From Candidatus Dichloromethanomonas elyunquensis (GTDB taxonomy: Bacteria; Bacillota; Desulfitobacteriia; Desulfitobacteriales; Syntrophobotulaceae), in assembly GCA_001515265.1 (NCBI GenBank), contig LNDB01000004.1:90104-154103 (forward strand): DNA of 64,000 nt. Reading direction: 5' to 3'. Below the pieces are notes generated by a model, which made no database searches, was not told where the DNA came from, and saw only the letters and a list, made by a program, of their open reading frames with translations. The position numbers were made by a program, and so were the translations under genes. This document shows positions 50,714-60,976 of this stretch, piece after piece (the first letter of the stretch is position 1; each line of letters begins with the position of its first letter).

Positions 50714-53700
50714 CTAAGCTAAAACTTTATCCGTTTTTTTCTCTTGTGCTTCAAGTTCAGCAAAGAATTTATTAAGTGCTTCTTCGTTACGTTCTTTAAG
50801 CATTACGATACCGTGTCGGCTAGGGGTATTGATTACCCGTATGAGCAGACCGAACTCGCTGAGATAGTTACGCGAACTGCTCCTTGGCGTGATACTGATA
50901 ATTTTCTTTCTGAGTTTTTTCAAAACCTGAAATACAGTTTGCGCTTTTAAGGGGTCCAGATTGGCATCCCATTCATCAAGTAATAAATATCCGCCGCTCT
51001 TCCCTTCCATTTTCTTTTCTTCTTTAACACTAAGAATAGAATACATCATCATAAGCGATACAATTGCGTGTTCGCCGCCCGATAAACCGCCGCGCTCGGT
51101 CACCACCCTCATTTGCTGTTCATGGGTCTTTTTAAACCACATAACCAACCGGCGATGGCCGCCGCCCTCCTCTTTATTGCGATATTCAAGTTGAACCGTG
51201 TAGTTCATCGGAACGAAAACTTCATTCAGCCTTTCAGCAATTGCCCGGATGGAACTGGTAATGATCCCTTCAACCGTTCGATAATCAGACTCGACAATAT
51301 CTCTGAAAGAGGCAAGTTCCTCCTCAAGTCTTCGTTTGTCACGGATATTCTTCTCAAACTCCAACTTTAAAATTTCATAATCTTTTACTGCGGACTCTTT
51401 AATCGGCCTCATCGTCAGGGTGCGTAATTGCTTTAAGGCGTGATTAATAACCAGACAACCCTGAGTATATTTTTGTTCTTCAATAATTTCCTGACTTCCA
51501 AGGTTGAGTAATTCCATAAACTCATCGAAGCCTGGCATATACTCTTGTTGGACAGCTTCAGAAAACTTGCCCTGATACATGAGACGAAAGATCGGCAAAC
51601 AATCTCCAAGTGTAATCTGCGAAAAGTTATCTTCACAAAGGCGCCGGTAATCATATTCTTCGTCTATAGTCGGCGTAACGTCTTTGTTAAGCTCCTCTAA
51701 TTGCTTCGTTAAAAGATCATTATCCTCATTTACTTTTTGAATTACGCCATCGATTTCTTGCAACCCTTTTTCAACCGGGGCAATTTTAATTTGGATTTGT
51801 TCCAGCTGTTGACGATATTCTTCTTGCTGAGTAGCCAGATTATGGAACTCTTGCAGCAGCTTACGGTGTTGCTCCCGTTTCACCTTTAATTTTTCAAGGG
51901 CAAGCTCATATTGATTTAAGAATTTAAAATCGATTTCCCGGTGCTTGGCAAAATACTCCTGGTATTGTTCCAAACTCTTCTGCAATTTCTCCTGATTTTC
52001 CTTTAGCTCATCGATCTTCTTGGCCAAAACTCCAATATCGATCGAACAGTTATTGGCCTGTTTGCGCAGTTCCGCAATGGACTCTGCCAGCTGCTTCTTT
52101 TCAGGCATGCGCTCAACTACTTTTTGAGCATCGACAACTTTAACCCGTTGCTCTTCACGCCGCGATTTTTCAAGTCTGAGATATTCAATTTCCTTCGTTA
52201 GGTTACCACTATCAGTCAAAATTGTGTCTAGCTGCTGCTCATAGAGATATAGGTTTTCCGATTTCGCCTGAGTTTCTTCCAGGGATAAAATACCATTATC
52301 TTCCACAGAAGGATTCCCGATATTGAGATAAAAAGTTTGCCGGGAAAAGTATCTGTCAAATTCATTGACCCATTGTTCAATGGCTTTTAAAAGTTTATCC
52401 TTTTGGTCGTAACTCTGCCTAAGAGTTGTCAGCTTGTCTTCCTCCTGCGCCAATAACGCAAGCCAAACTTGAATATCTGAATGGACTTTCTCCAGCTTCT
52501 CTTGATTTAACTTGTACTCCGCTAATTTTGTTTCCAGTTTTGCTATCTGAGCAGTGCTTGCTTCAATCTTCCCCTTAGTCTCTATCTGCAATTTTTTGCT
52601 GCTTTCCAACAACTCAATCTGCTCTTTTAACGCTGTCGCCTTTGCAAGGATTTCATTTAATTCAAATGATAAGGTTGGATTTTGTTGATCATACGTTTCT
52701 TTAAATACATCTTTAACTGAATTGATTATTTCCTGGAACCCGCGGCATTTTGTTTCCTCCACTTGAAAAGACTCTTCGTTCTTACGATACTCTTCAAGAT
52801 TTTTTCTTAATTGAACGGTTTTTTCTTTTAATTCGCTTAGTTTAGAAAGTAAATTATCTAGATCATATTTTTGGGCTTCAAGCATTGCTGTAATTTCTTC
52901 TTGTTTAGAGTACCGAGCACTTAATTCGATGGTTCTTGCTTCTGCTGTACTGATTTTTGCCTGCAAAATAGTCCTGGTATATTCTCTGGCGGCAGTACTT
53001 AGAAAGTAACTTACCTTGTCAGGATCATACCCTCTTATTCCAATGTTATCTTTAATAAGTCCATTACCTCTGAGGTACCCGCTGATTTGCCGCAGCCAGG
53101 AAACTGCTTTCTTGGCATGCACTGTGCTTATATTTTTTTTGAGCGAAAGACCAAACGGCAAGGGCTCAATAGAATTATCCGGGGCATACTCATTCAATGG
53201 AACATGATAGTGCCCGGAACAGGGAAACAAATCCTTTTCATCCGCCTCAACCAGGATGGTATATTTTAACAGGGACAAATTCTTCTCTTTTTCTTGATTA
53301 AGCTCAGTATCCCTAAATTCGAAAACATCCTGAAAAGCATAGGTCTCAAAACCCTGCTTGATCATCGACTCCCGTTGGGAAGTGTCAAAAATTCCTTGGT
53401 CAATTTTTACAAATTGCTCTTTTAATTCAACGATTTGTTGATTTACACGTTCCGTTTCCAAATTCAACTCATTTTCTATTTGGCGGGATTCTTTGATCTT
53501 TTGCGCATATTCCGCTGAACACAGAGGGTATTTTTCTAACTTTGCTTTCGCGTTTTGTTGCTCAACATAAAGATCGTCTATTGACTGCCCGGTCATATCG
53601 ACTTGTGTTTTTGCTTGCTGAAGGCCGTCTTCGCTCTTTCTTATTTGCCTTGCTAATTCTTCGCCCGTTTTCTGAATACTGTGAAATAAACCGACCACCG

Positions 53701-55411
53701 CCGGCCTATTCTGCTCAATAATTTCTTGATAACTTTTTTCCTTCGCCTTAAGATTCTCATTTTCATGGGTAAGGGATGCGATAGCCTCACTCCATTGTTC
53801 CTCAGATTCCTTAGACAATTCATTTTCTAAGATAATCTTGTCCCGGTCTAACTTCTGAAGATCATCGCGGCATTGCTTAATCTGGGTTTCTTCCTGCGTG
53901 ATTTCCTTTTGTAAACTTTCAGTATCTTGTGCCAAGACCTTTTCATGAAAATCAAGAGCCCGGGCAATTAAGATCAGTTCCCTTTCAAGTTTTAATCGAT
54001 CGTTCTCCCTATGGGCAAGTGCTTCTCTTTTTTCTTCAATGTCCCCTACAATACCTTCAATCCATTCCTGAAGAGTCGCCATGTCCGGGTTTTCTTCAAG
54101 GAGGGATTGGGCGCGGGCAATTTTTCGTTCAAGTTCCTCTTTCTCCGACTCTAAAGCTGTGATTCTTTCTTCAAATTCTTTTTTGGCTTTTTCCTTGTTG
54201 GTTGACTCCGATTCATTTTGTTCAATCGCTAACTTCGTTGTTATTAAGTCCGCTTGCAGTTTTTCAATCAATCTTTGCAATTCTTCAACGCCAAGTTCCT
54301 TTTGCTTTAGAAGATCAAGAAATTCTTTAATCTGATGGTATTTACTCTTCCCTTCGTCAATTTCCTGTTCAAGATGCGCTACGGCTTGGCTTACACTCAC
54401 CATTTGTTCATTGACCTTCTGTGTTTGGGACATACACTGGTCGGAATCTGTCTGAACTGCTGCTTTCTGCTTCAGAATAACATTCCATTCTTCTTCAGCC
54501 TGAGCTTTCCGGACATTCTGTTCATTTAGAGCCTGCTCATTGAGCAAAACCTTACTTTTGAGCACTTCGCTTGTTCTCGTATTATAGTTAATAAGCGCAT
54601 TTACTTTATCGACAAAATCAGCGGAGCCTTCCTTGAGTTCTTGATCACGCCGTTCTTTCTCCTTCTTGTCAATTTCTTTATTCCTGAGATCGAGTTCCAA
54701 TTGTAAACAATTATTCGAAACGGTTTCAACATCCTTCTCTTTCTCGGCTTGTTGCTGAATCATTCGATCAAGGTTCGTAATGCTTTCTTCAATACCCATC
54801 ATCCGCGCGAATTGACTGAAGCGCTCAACATCTTTAATCTGGGTAAATTTACTGGTCTCCCCTTGTTTCCAGTACAACAGATATTTGTCGGGAGATATGC
54901 CCAAAGCTTCGATTTGCTTCCTGTATTCGTCCAATTTACCGTATTTATCGTTTTTATTACTATACACATACTCACGGGCAATTTTTAACCCTTCGATAGA
55001 ATCTGATTCTTTGACCGTAAAATACTTGGAACGTATTTTGGGTTTTTCATGTTCTGTGATTCCCTCGAAACGAGCATTGATCTCAATAAACGTCTTATTA
55101 TCTTCCAGTGACCCGTCATTATAAAAGATCAAGCGTCCTTTGAAGAGCCAGGGATTCTCATCAGAGTAGGCTTGACTTGAAGAGATGAGATCAGCCGGAT
55201 CGGCTTCATTCGTATCAGCGTTGAGAATGCAAATAAACACAGCGGCAATCGTCGATTTTCCCGTGCCATTCAAACCGCCGATCAGGACGTTATCCTTATA
55301 ATGGCCGGCGATTTCCGAAATGTTTTCAAAACTTTGCGGATCGGCAAAATAGACCGATTGCTTCTTGAATTCCCGGGCGTTTTCAAACGTCAATTCAATA
55401 GGATAGAGCAT
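50714..55411 (-). CDS. jetC: Wadjet SMC-like ATPase JetC (MksB/MukB-type)
   Basis: A 1,565-residue SMC-like protein. The head contains GGLNGTGKST (Walker A, Lys52) and a Q-loop region YWKQGETSKF; the C-terminal half holds the ABC signature LSGGE (about 1443) and Walker B with D-loop YLLLDEWDANLD (about 1475). Between them are two very long coiled coils rich in Glu, Lys and Gln, separated by a compact hinge-like part (about 750-870, with SGHYHVPLNEYAP). It is a loop-extruding motor that recognises plasmid circles. Last gene of the jetD-A-B-C operon, 18 bases after jetB. Confidence 0.88.
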   Translation of the reverse strand: MLYPIELTFENAREFKKQSVYFADPQSFENISEIAGHYKDNVLIGGLNGTGKSTIAAVFICILNADTNEADPADLISSSQAYSDENPWLFKGRLIFYNDGSLEDNKTFIEINARFEGITEHEKPKIRSKYFTVKESDSIEGLKIAREYVYSNKNDKYGKLDEYRKQIEALGISPDKYLLYWKQGETSKFTQIKDVERFSQFARMMGIEESITNLDRMIQQQAEKEKDVETVSNNCLQLELDLRNKEIDKKEKERRDQELKEGSADFVDKVNALINYNTRTSEVLKSKVLLNEQALNEQNVRKAQAEEEWNVILKQKAAVQTDSDQCMSQTQKVNEQMVSVSQAVAHLEQEIDEGKSKYHQIKEFLDLLKQKELGVEELQRLIEKLQADLITTKLAIEQNESESTNKEKAKKEFEERITALESEKEELERKIARAQSLLEENPDMATLQEWIEGIVGDIEEKREALAHRENDRLKLERELILIARALDFHEKVLAQDTESLQKEITQEETQIKQCRDDLQKLDRDKIILENELSKESEEQWSEAIASLTHENENLKAKEKSYQEIIEQNRPAVVGLFHSIQKTGEELARQIRKSEDGLQQAKTQVDMTGQSIDDLYVEQQNAKAKLEKYPLCSAEYAQKIKESRQIENELNLETERVNQQIVELKEQFVKIDQGIFDTSQRESMIKQGFETYAFQDVFEFRDTELNQEKEKNLSLLKYTILVEADEKDLFPCSGHYHVPLNEYAPDNSIEPLPFGLSLKKNISTVHAKKAVSWLRQISGYLRGNGLIKDNIGIRGYDPDKVSYFLSTAAREYTRTILQAKISTAEARTIELSARYSKQEEITAMLEAQKYDLDNLLSKLSELKEKTVQLRKNLEEYRKNEESFQVEETKCRGFQEIINSVKDVFKETYDQQNPTLSFELNEILAKATALKEQIELLESSKKLQIETKGKIEASTAQIAKLETKLAEYKLNQEKLEKVHSDIQVWLALLAQEEDKLTTLRQSYDQKDKLLKAIEQWVNEFDRYFSRQTFYLNIGNPSVEDNGILSLEETQAKSENLYLYEQQLDTILTDSGNLTKEIEYLRLEKSRREEQRVKVVDAQKVVERMPEKKQLAESIAELRKQANNCSIDIGVLAKKIDELKENQEKLQKSLEQYQEYFAKHREIDFKFLNQYELALEKLKVKREQHRKLLQEFHNLATQQEEYRQQLEQIQIKIAPVEKGLQEIDGVIQKVNEDNDLLTKQLEELNKDVTPTIDEEYDYRRLCEDNFSQITLGDCLPIFRLMYQGKFSEAVQQEYMPGFDEFMELLNLGSQEIIEEQKYTQGCLVINHALKQLRTLTMRPIKESAVKDYEILKLEFEKNIRDKRRLEEELASFRDIVESDYRTVEGIITSSIRAIAERLNEVFVPMNYTVQLEYRNKEEGGGHRRLVMWFKKTHEQQMRVVTERGGLSGGEHAIVSLMMMYSILSVKEEKKMEGKSGGYLLLDEWDANLDPLKAQTVFQVLKKLRKKIISITPRSSSRNYLSEFGLLIRVINTPSRHGIVMLKERNEEALNKFFAELEAQEKKTDKVLA

Positions 55412-55428
55412 CTATTCATATCCCCTCT

Positions 55429-56070
55429 CTAAAACAGTGGCTGCGGTTTCGGATTGGGAACTTCTTTGCGGAAAAATTCCAAAACAACATCCAGCGAATA
55501 ATTTTGCGACATGGTCACGTCCGTAAGCCGTTTCAGTAAAAGCGGCGTCATAAAAGCTTCCCCTATACGGGTTATCTTATAACTTTGGGCTTCCTTGTCT
55601 TCTTTTATCAGGCAGTATTCTATTAAAGGCTGCAATATGCTTGCAATCTTCTGGTCCGGTCTGTCTGTTACGGAAGAGTCGATAATTTCAAGCAGCTCAC
55701 GGACACTGGTGGAGGGGTGGCCAAGGGTGATCTGGTTGTAATACATCAGCAAAAAGAGCAGGATGGGTGCGGTTTTTAAGCGATCTGTCAGAATGATGGG
55801 GTGAACCGTCTGGACATAAACGTAGCGGTTAATCACGTCATCATAAATAATCTTAGCCGGTATGGTTTCTTGTTCCAGACGCATGTTACTGATCATGATA
55901 AAATCATTAATTTCCTGATCACTTCTGGCGTTAAGGGCTTTCTTCAATCCGTCTTTTGTCAGCCCGATCCAATCACGTCTCAAAATAATGCTCGAGCTGG
56001 CGGCAAGCAGCTGAATCGCATTTTTATATTTGGGAAGTAACGAAACGGTATTACTTGTTGTTTGTTCCAT
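55429..56070 (-). CDS. jetB: Wadjet JetB (MksE-like kite subunit)
   Basis: About 213 residues with tandem winged-helix character: NDFIMISNMRLEQ, TVHPIILTDRLKTAPILLFLLMYYNQ (key part LFLLMYYNQ) and ALLLKRL-like C-terminus. Kite subunits (MksE/JetB) bind the kleisin and the SMC head. Identification rests on position between a JetA and a JetC and on size; similarity is weak by eye. The ATG at 56070 has AGGAG upstream; the GTG at 56079 overlaps the site. It overlaps jetA. Confidence 0.75.
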   Translation of the reverse strand: MEQTTSNTVSLLPKYKNAIQLLAASSSIILRRDWIGLTKDGLKKALNARSDQEINDFIMISNMRLEQETIPAKIIYDDVINRYVYVQTVHPIILTDRLKTAPILLFLLMYYNQITLGHPSTSVRELLEIIDSSVTDRPDQKIASILQPLIEYCLIKEDKEAQSYKITRIGEAFMTPLLLKRLTDVTMSQNYSLDVVLEFFRKEVPNPKPQPLF

Positions 56071-57574
56071 TTTCTTCACTCCTGACTAATCCTCTTAATT
56101 CGCCTAACGTGTTGCCTGCTTCCAGTTCGTCCAATTGGGGGAAGCGGACAAGCTCCTCCCCGCTCAACAAATTGCTGGCATCTTTTACGGTTAGAAACTC
56201 CCATGTGCCGGTTTGTTCAGTTTTTGAGGTCCCGGTTTTTGAAAGGTTGAAATAACTGGGCATTAGGGTAGATAAATAGGAGACCAGGTCCATAAAGGTT
56301 ACCGCTTTCAGCCGATCCGGGTTCTCCAAAAGGCAAATCCAGTCTTTAAGCGTTTCCTCCCGCCCGGCATTTTGAACTCCCATCTCCAGCACTTCTTCGA
56401 ATTCTTGAAGATAACTGCTGTCTCCCGCTGTATTCTGGTTGTATTGCCCTTCGATTTCGGCTATTTCTTTCATATCGGCATATACAGGCGCCGTGTTTTC
56501 AATTTCCGTATGCAGAATGTCCAATCGTTTATTGGGTATAAAATCAAATCCGAAATCACCCCGTTCACCATCCTCAATCGCCTGCCACACATCATTCGGT
56601 GATATCCCGCCAAATATTTTCGCCGGCAAATAGGCTACAGGCTTATCCTCTGTTTCCATTTGGATCATGATTTCATAAGTCGATTGGATTTCACTTTCTT
56701 CGTAATATTCATGTTGAACGGCTGATTTGATCTTTTCCCGCAAGGCAGTAATAAACTTTTCTCTGGATATACTCGCGGTCCAAACTTGCGAAGTAGCGAT
56801 ACTGATTGCTTTGGCAACTTCTCCCAGCCCTTCTTGTCCAACCAGAATAGCTTTTTGGATAATTCCTTCAATATAATGATTTCTCAGGCGAAAATCATCG
56901 AGCTTTTCCGTTATTGTCTCTTCTTGGGTGTAGTCTTCAATTTTATGGACGGACTCAAGGATTAAGTCTTTAAGCTTACTAATTTCCTCAAGGGCATTTT
57001 CCTTTTGGATATAATAGGGTATATTGCGCTGGACGAGCTCCGTCATGCGGTGAACCGAGTTTAATAATTGCAAGAAGTTTGGCATACTGTCCAATCTTAA
57101 CTTGCGACTCGTTTCCAGGTTTAACGAAGATAGCTCTGCGATAAAAATCTCTTTTTGCAAGTCATCCTTTTCGTGATATACATAGTTCCGTTGGACCATA
57201 TCTAAAAGCAACGTACCCATACGGATTCCTGCATTGGTAATCTTAATTCCGTCCTGCTTTGTTTTATCAACCCAGCCTGCGGAACGCATTTGATATAGTA
57301 CCTGCTGGACAAATTCATCGGTGATATGACGCTTAAAACGATTTCTTAAGCGATTAGCTAATTGCTCTTCTGTGTCCAGCCGCTCATCCGGATCGAATGC
57401 GGTTTGCAGAACTAAATGAACCAGAAGTAAAAAATCAAGTTGTAGCTTATACTGGTTAGTTTCGTGCACCAGAAATGATAAAACCCGGCTCAAATGTGAC
57501 AGCTCATTAAGACTGCGCCCCAGAATACCGGTGTCCCCCTCTGAGTTAGGCAAGAAAGGAATATGCTCAATCAT
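56051..57574 (-). CDS. jetA: Wadjet JetA (MksF-like kleisin subunit)
   Basis: A 507-residue, mostly helical protein. The N-terminal winged helix appears in LLLVHLVLQTAFDPDERLDTEEQLANRLRNRF (key part DTEEQLANRLRNRFKRHI) and the middle part is amphipathic with KLDDFRLRNHYIEGIIQKA. The length and helical make-up fit MksF/JetA kleisins. Its start overlaps the jetD stop by eight bases (ATGATTGA), and its end overlaps jetB, so all four genes are translationally coupled. Identified mainly by context. Confidence 0.75.
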   Translation of the reverse strand: MIEHIPFLPNSEGDTGILGRSLNELSHLSRVLSFLVHETNQYKLQLDFLLLVHLVLQTAFDPDERLDTEEQLANRLRNRFKRHITDEFVQQVLYQMRSAGWVDKTKQDGIKITNAGIRMGTLLLDMVQRNYVYHEKDDLQKEIFIAELSSLNLETSRKLRLDSMPNFLQLLNSVHRMTELVQRNIPYYIQKENALEEISKLKDLILESVHKIEDYTQEETITEKLDDFRLRNHYIEGIIQKAILVGQEGLGEVAKAISIATSQVWTASISREKFITALREKIKSAVQHEYYEESEIQSTYEIMIQMETEDKPVAYLPAKIFGGISPNDVWQAIEDGERGDFGFDFIPNKRLDILHTEIENTAPVYADMKEIAEIEGQYNQNTAGDSSYLQEFEEVLEMGVQNAGREETLKDWICLLENPDRLKAVTFMDLVSYLSTLMPSYFNLSKTGTSKTEQTGTWEFLTVKDASNLLSGEELVRFPQLDELEAGNTLGELRGLVRSEENGTNNK

Positions 57575-58859
57575 TGGCGCTTCCCTCCAAAACGATTGCC
57601 TCTAACAAATCAAAATCCCATAAAAAATCTTCTTGCTCGGTTAAGTGGTTTGTACCGGCTAATTCTTTTAATTGCTTTAATCCTTCTTCATAGGAGACCA
57701 AGAGGAGCGTTCCTTGCTTATTGGCAACGAACTTAAACTGTTCAAATCCCAAATCATAAAGTTTTTGAACCATCGCGATTGCGGCGTTGTCATAGTCGCT
57801 CCAAATAATAATTTGGCTGACACCCGCATTCTGGAAATGACACAGTAAATCATAGACAGCAGAACGTACTTGGCCGTCAAACCCAACGATGCCGATATGG
57901 GCCCTCTGTTCATAGGGTATATGTTTAATCAGTTTTCGAACCACCGCTCTATTCTCAGCAGCAAAAATAGTTCTTATCTCTTTGGCGTCTATCGATTGCA
58001 GATAACCTACTTCTTCGTCCGTCACTTTAGATAAGACCGGCGCTTTTTCGTAGTTATACATACCAAATGCAAAAACCAACCGGCACTGCGCCGCCAGGAT
58101 GATATCTCTGTTTCCCGGACGTGTTGTCAGGTGGATACTGTTAACTGGGTCGCCTATGATTTCTTCCAGCTCTTCCAACAGCGAAATCCTGTTTCCATCA
58201 AACATTTTTGACGCAGCATGAACTTTCTCTTTAAAATAAGAGTTTGTCCCGATCTCTTTCCAATCAAAAAAAGGTGCTTTGGAAGCGGTTATAAGAACAG
58301 CAAGGAAAAAATCCATCCGCTTTATCGTAATTTCCCTTCCGTTAATTTGCTTCCGAAGCCATTGCTTTAATGTTTCAAAACCCACATGCCCATATGGATT
58401 TGTCAGGTTGTTCAGGATTTCATTAAACGCAACTATAAATTCTTTATTTTGCTCCTCATTTTCCTGGGATTGACTTTTCCAGTAATTCAGCAGATTGAAC
58501 CCCGGAACATAATATGTATTTTTAAGATTAATTCCCCGGTCACTGAATTCGTTAACCTGGATAAGAATACCCAGGGCTACCCACTTATCAGTCTGATAAG
58601 AAAATGCCAAACCACTTAACCCGGAATCTGACCATCTTTTTATTTGCGAAGCAGTTTTCTTCTTACTCCATGGCATTTTATTTTGTATTTCTTGGGGTAT
58701 ACCGGCTTTTTCAAGAGAGTAAATCAGGGTTTTTGTTTTGTATTGAACAATTTTTTGTTTTTGATAAATCACTCTCTCATGAATTCCTCTATCGTCAGCA
58801 AGATCAGAAACGACGATTTCGCCATTATTCAAAAATGTATTTAAATAACCATCGCTCAT
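57567..58859 (-). CDS. jetD: Wadjet nuclease subunit JetD (MksG/Toprim type)
   Basis: A 430-residue protein with a C-terminal Toprim fold: the glutamate strand FAAENRAVVRKL (Glu302), then GIVGFDGQVRSAVYDLL, then the DxD motif in IIWSDYDNAAIAM (Asp355, Asp357). This is the topoisomerase-VI-like nuclease that cuts plasmid DNA once the JetABC motor has stalled. The N-terminal 250 residues are arm-like helices. It is the first gene of the operon, whereas the commonest order places it last. Confidence 0.78.
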   Translation of the reverse strand: MSDGYLNTFLNNGEIVVSDLADDRGIHERVIYQKQKIVQYKTKTLIYSLEKAGIPQEIQNKMPWSKKKTASQIKRWSDSGLSGLAFSYQTDKWVALGILIQVNEFSDRGINLKNTYYVPGFNLLNYWKSQSQENEEQNKEFIVAFNEILNNLTNPYGHVGFETLKQWLRKQINGREITIKRMDFFLAVLITASKAPFFDWKEIGTNSYFKEKVHAASKMFDGNRISLLEELEEIIGDPVNSIHLTTRPGNRDIILAAQCRLVFAFGMYNYEKAPVLSKVTDEEVGYLQSIDAKEIRTIFAAENRAVVRKLIKHIPYEQRAHIGIVGFDGQVRSAVYDLLCHFQNAGVSQIIIWSDYDNAAIAMVQKLYDLGFEQFKFVANKQGTLLLVSYEEGLKQLKELAGTNHLTEQEDFLWDFDLLEAIVLEGSAND

Positions 58860-58894
58860 TACTTAACTTCACCATCCGGCTTTCTTCGACTACG

Positions 58895-58903
58895 ATTATA
58901 CCA
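58895..58903 (-). promoter_or_regulatory. Extended minus-10 promoter of the Wadjet operon
   Basis: On the minus strand TGGTATAAT (with TATGG in front) is a consensus minus-10 with the TGn extension, 36 bases before the jetD start. No good minus-35 is visible, which is usual for extended minus-10 promoters. Confidence 0.5.
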
Positions 58904-59222
58904 TATAAATATAAAAATCAGGGTATAAACAAACGCCACCTGATATTTTTTAAGCAGCTTTTCATACTTCATATGTATACTCTTTAGTAAAAAAGCTCCT
59001 TATAGGTATCTTATTCATTTTTGATAACTTGAAAGATGCTTTTTTCCATAAATTTAAAATCTGTAACTGAGGTTACATAAGAAAATTACTTTTTGACCTT
59101 ATAATCAGAATATAACTAAAGAAGATGAAATGGCTGGATGTGACGGTTGATGATAAGATAGTTACTGAAACCAGAATTATCCAATAAAAGACTATTTCTA
59201 TATAAAACGAAGAGGATATATA
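58904..59222. other. Divergent intergenic region between jetD and the RACo-like gene
   Basis: About 320 AT-rich bases without a gene. It must contain the promoter of the RACo-like gene; TATAAT at about 59100 is a candidate, with no clear minus-35. I see no strong palindrome or hairpin. Confidence 0.4.
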
Positions 59223-60776
59223 ATGATGAATTCGATCTGCAGAAAGATCTATTTGGAATTGAAGCCTCCCGGCAACGGTGACATGGTTGCTGATAAGGAC
59301 CGTATCGTTAGGGCTTTAAAAAATGCGTATAAAAATGTAAATATTTCTGCTGATACTTTAAAATCTTCTTACAAGCTATTAAGAGATTTTGACTGGAAGC
59401 TTACCGTAACCATGATAAAAAAAGATTACGAATGGGAGATTGTCAGATTGGAGCGCGGGAATACAACTGAGAGGAACTTCGGTTATGCCGCCGACCTGGG
59501 AAGCACTACCGTCATTATGAGATTACTTGATTTAAACAGCGGAGATGTTTTGGGTGAAGAAAGTATTTTTAACAAGCAAATTAAATATGGTGAAGAAATA
59601 ATTAGCCGAATTATCCATGCCAAGGACAATGAATCCCACTTAAAAGAGCTCCAGCAATGTACTCTGAGCAGCATTAGTGATCTTATTGACAGCCTTCACC
59701 GCACAACAGGTATCTCTCCGGCTGAATGCAGCATATTAACGATTGGCGGTAATACAACAATGATCCACTTGCTGCTTGGCATTGATCCCTGGTTTATCTT
59801 CCATACTCCTTATACTCCTTCCTTTAACAGATGCGGATTTGTTCAGGCCAAAGATCTTGCTTTACCCTTTAATGGTTTGGTCTATTGCTACCCATCGGTG
59901 GCTAACTATGTCGGGGGCGATATAGTCAGCGGACTTCTTGCTTCAGAAATGTATAAATCTGAGGAGCTTGGCCTTTATATAGATATTGGGACAAACGGGG
60001 AAATGCTTCTTGGCAATAATCAGTTCATTCTTTCCGCAGCAGGTGCAGCAGGCCCTGCTCTGGAAGGCGGGATCAGCAAACAGGGTATGCAGGCCAAACC
60101 CGGGGCGGTAGACTCGGTGAGGATCATTAATAATCAAATAATGATCACAACCATACAGGCGGAAAGACCAATCGGTATTTGCGGTTCGGGGATTGTTGAC
60201 CTCTTAGCGGAAATGCTGCTGGAAGGCTGGATAGATTTTTCGGGATCTTTTAACCCTGAAAAATCTGAGCGGATTGTTATCCGGGATAACGAATATGCTG
60301 TTGTTTATGCTTGGGAACTGGAGTCCGGTTCTAACGAAGAACTTTTATTTACCCAAACGGATATTCAGCGCTTCATGAATACCAAAGCCGCCGCCGGCAC
60401 CATGGTCTCTTACCTGCTGGAAGCACTGAATGTTGAACCGGGTGACATTCAAAAGGTTTATATAGCGGGTGCTTTCGGAACGCATATTAATCTTGAATCA
60501 GCCATTACCATTGGCCTCTATCCTGATCTTCCCAGAGAACGTTTCGTTATTGTTGGCAACGGCTCCTTAGAAGGCGCTGCTATGCTCTTGGTAAACGCGG
60601 CGCTTTTGTCCGCAGCAGAAAATATTATTGAGGATATCGATTATCTTTCCCTTGGAGAGGCAACTGACTTTCTGACAAAAATGTATGCTGCAAAATTTCT
60701 GCCCCACACAAATTTTGAGCTTTACCCTACGGTAATGGAAAAGTTGAAAGTTAGGCGTACAAATAAAACCAACTAA
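59223..60776 (+). CDS. RACo-like ASKHA ATPase without the N-terminal iron-sulfur domain
   Basis: Corrinoid-protein reactivases (RACo/RamA-like, DUF4445) normally have a 2Fe-2S ferredoxin domain, a linker, a middle domain and an ASKHA ATPase. Here the protein begins in the middle domain (YLELKPPGNGDMVADKDRI) and the ATPase core follows: AADLGSTTVIMRLLDL, TIGGNTTMIHLLLG, YIDIGTNGEMLLG, ICGSGIVDLLAE, VYIAGAFGTHINLESA. RBS GAGGA at 59223. There is no iron-sulfur domain in the 360 bases upstream, so electrons must come from another protein. It stands alone and the corrinoid partner is elsewhere. Confidence 0.8.
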   Translation: MMNSICRKIYLELKPPGNGDMVADKDRIVRALKNAYKNVNISADTLKSSYKLLRDFDWKLTVTMIKKDYEWEIVRLERGNTTERNFGYAADLGSTTVIMRLLDLNSGDVLGEESIFNKQIKYGEEIISRIIHAKDNESHLKELQQCTLSSISDLIDSLHRTTGISPAECSILTIGGNTTMIHLLLGIDPWFIFHTPYTPSFNRCGFVQAKDLALPFNGLVYCYPSVANYVGGDIVSGLLASEMYKSEELGLYIDIGTNGEMLLGNNQFILSAAGAAGPALEGGISKQGMQAKPGAVDSVRIINNQIMITTIQAERPIGICGSGIVDLLAEMLLEGWIDFSGSFNPEKSERIVIRDNEYAVVYAWELESGSNEELLFTQTDIQRFMNTKAAAGTMVSYLLEALNVEPGDIQKVYIAGAFGTHINLESAITIGLYPDLPRERFVIVGNGSLEGAAMLLVNAALLSAAENIIEDIDYLSLGEATDFLTKMYAAKFLPHTNFELYPTVMEKLKVRRTNKTN

Positions 60777-60976
60777 AAAAGAATATTAAACACACTTAAT
60801 GAGGTTAATTTCTAAGCGAAAAACAAAGTAGTATATATTTATTGTTGTTCTTCATATTTAACGTCAGCTTTTCGAATTTGCTCAAACTAACAAAATATCT
60901 AATGATGATTTTAGGATAATGGTTAACAATGCTCTTTGCGATCTTCTTAGTCTGGATGAGCCTGACTTTATGTAGC

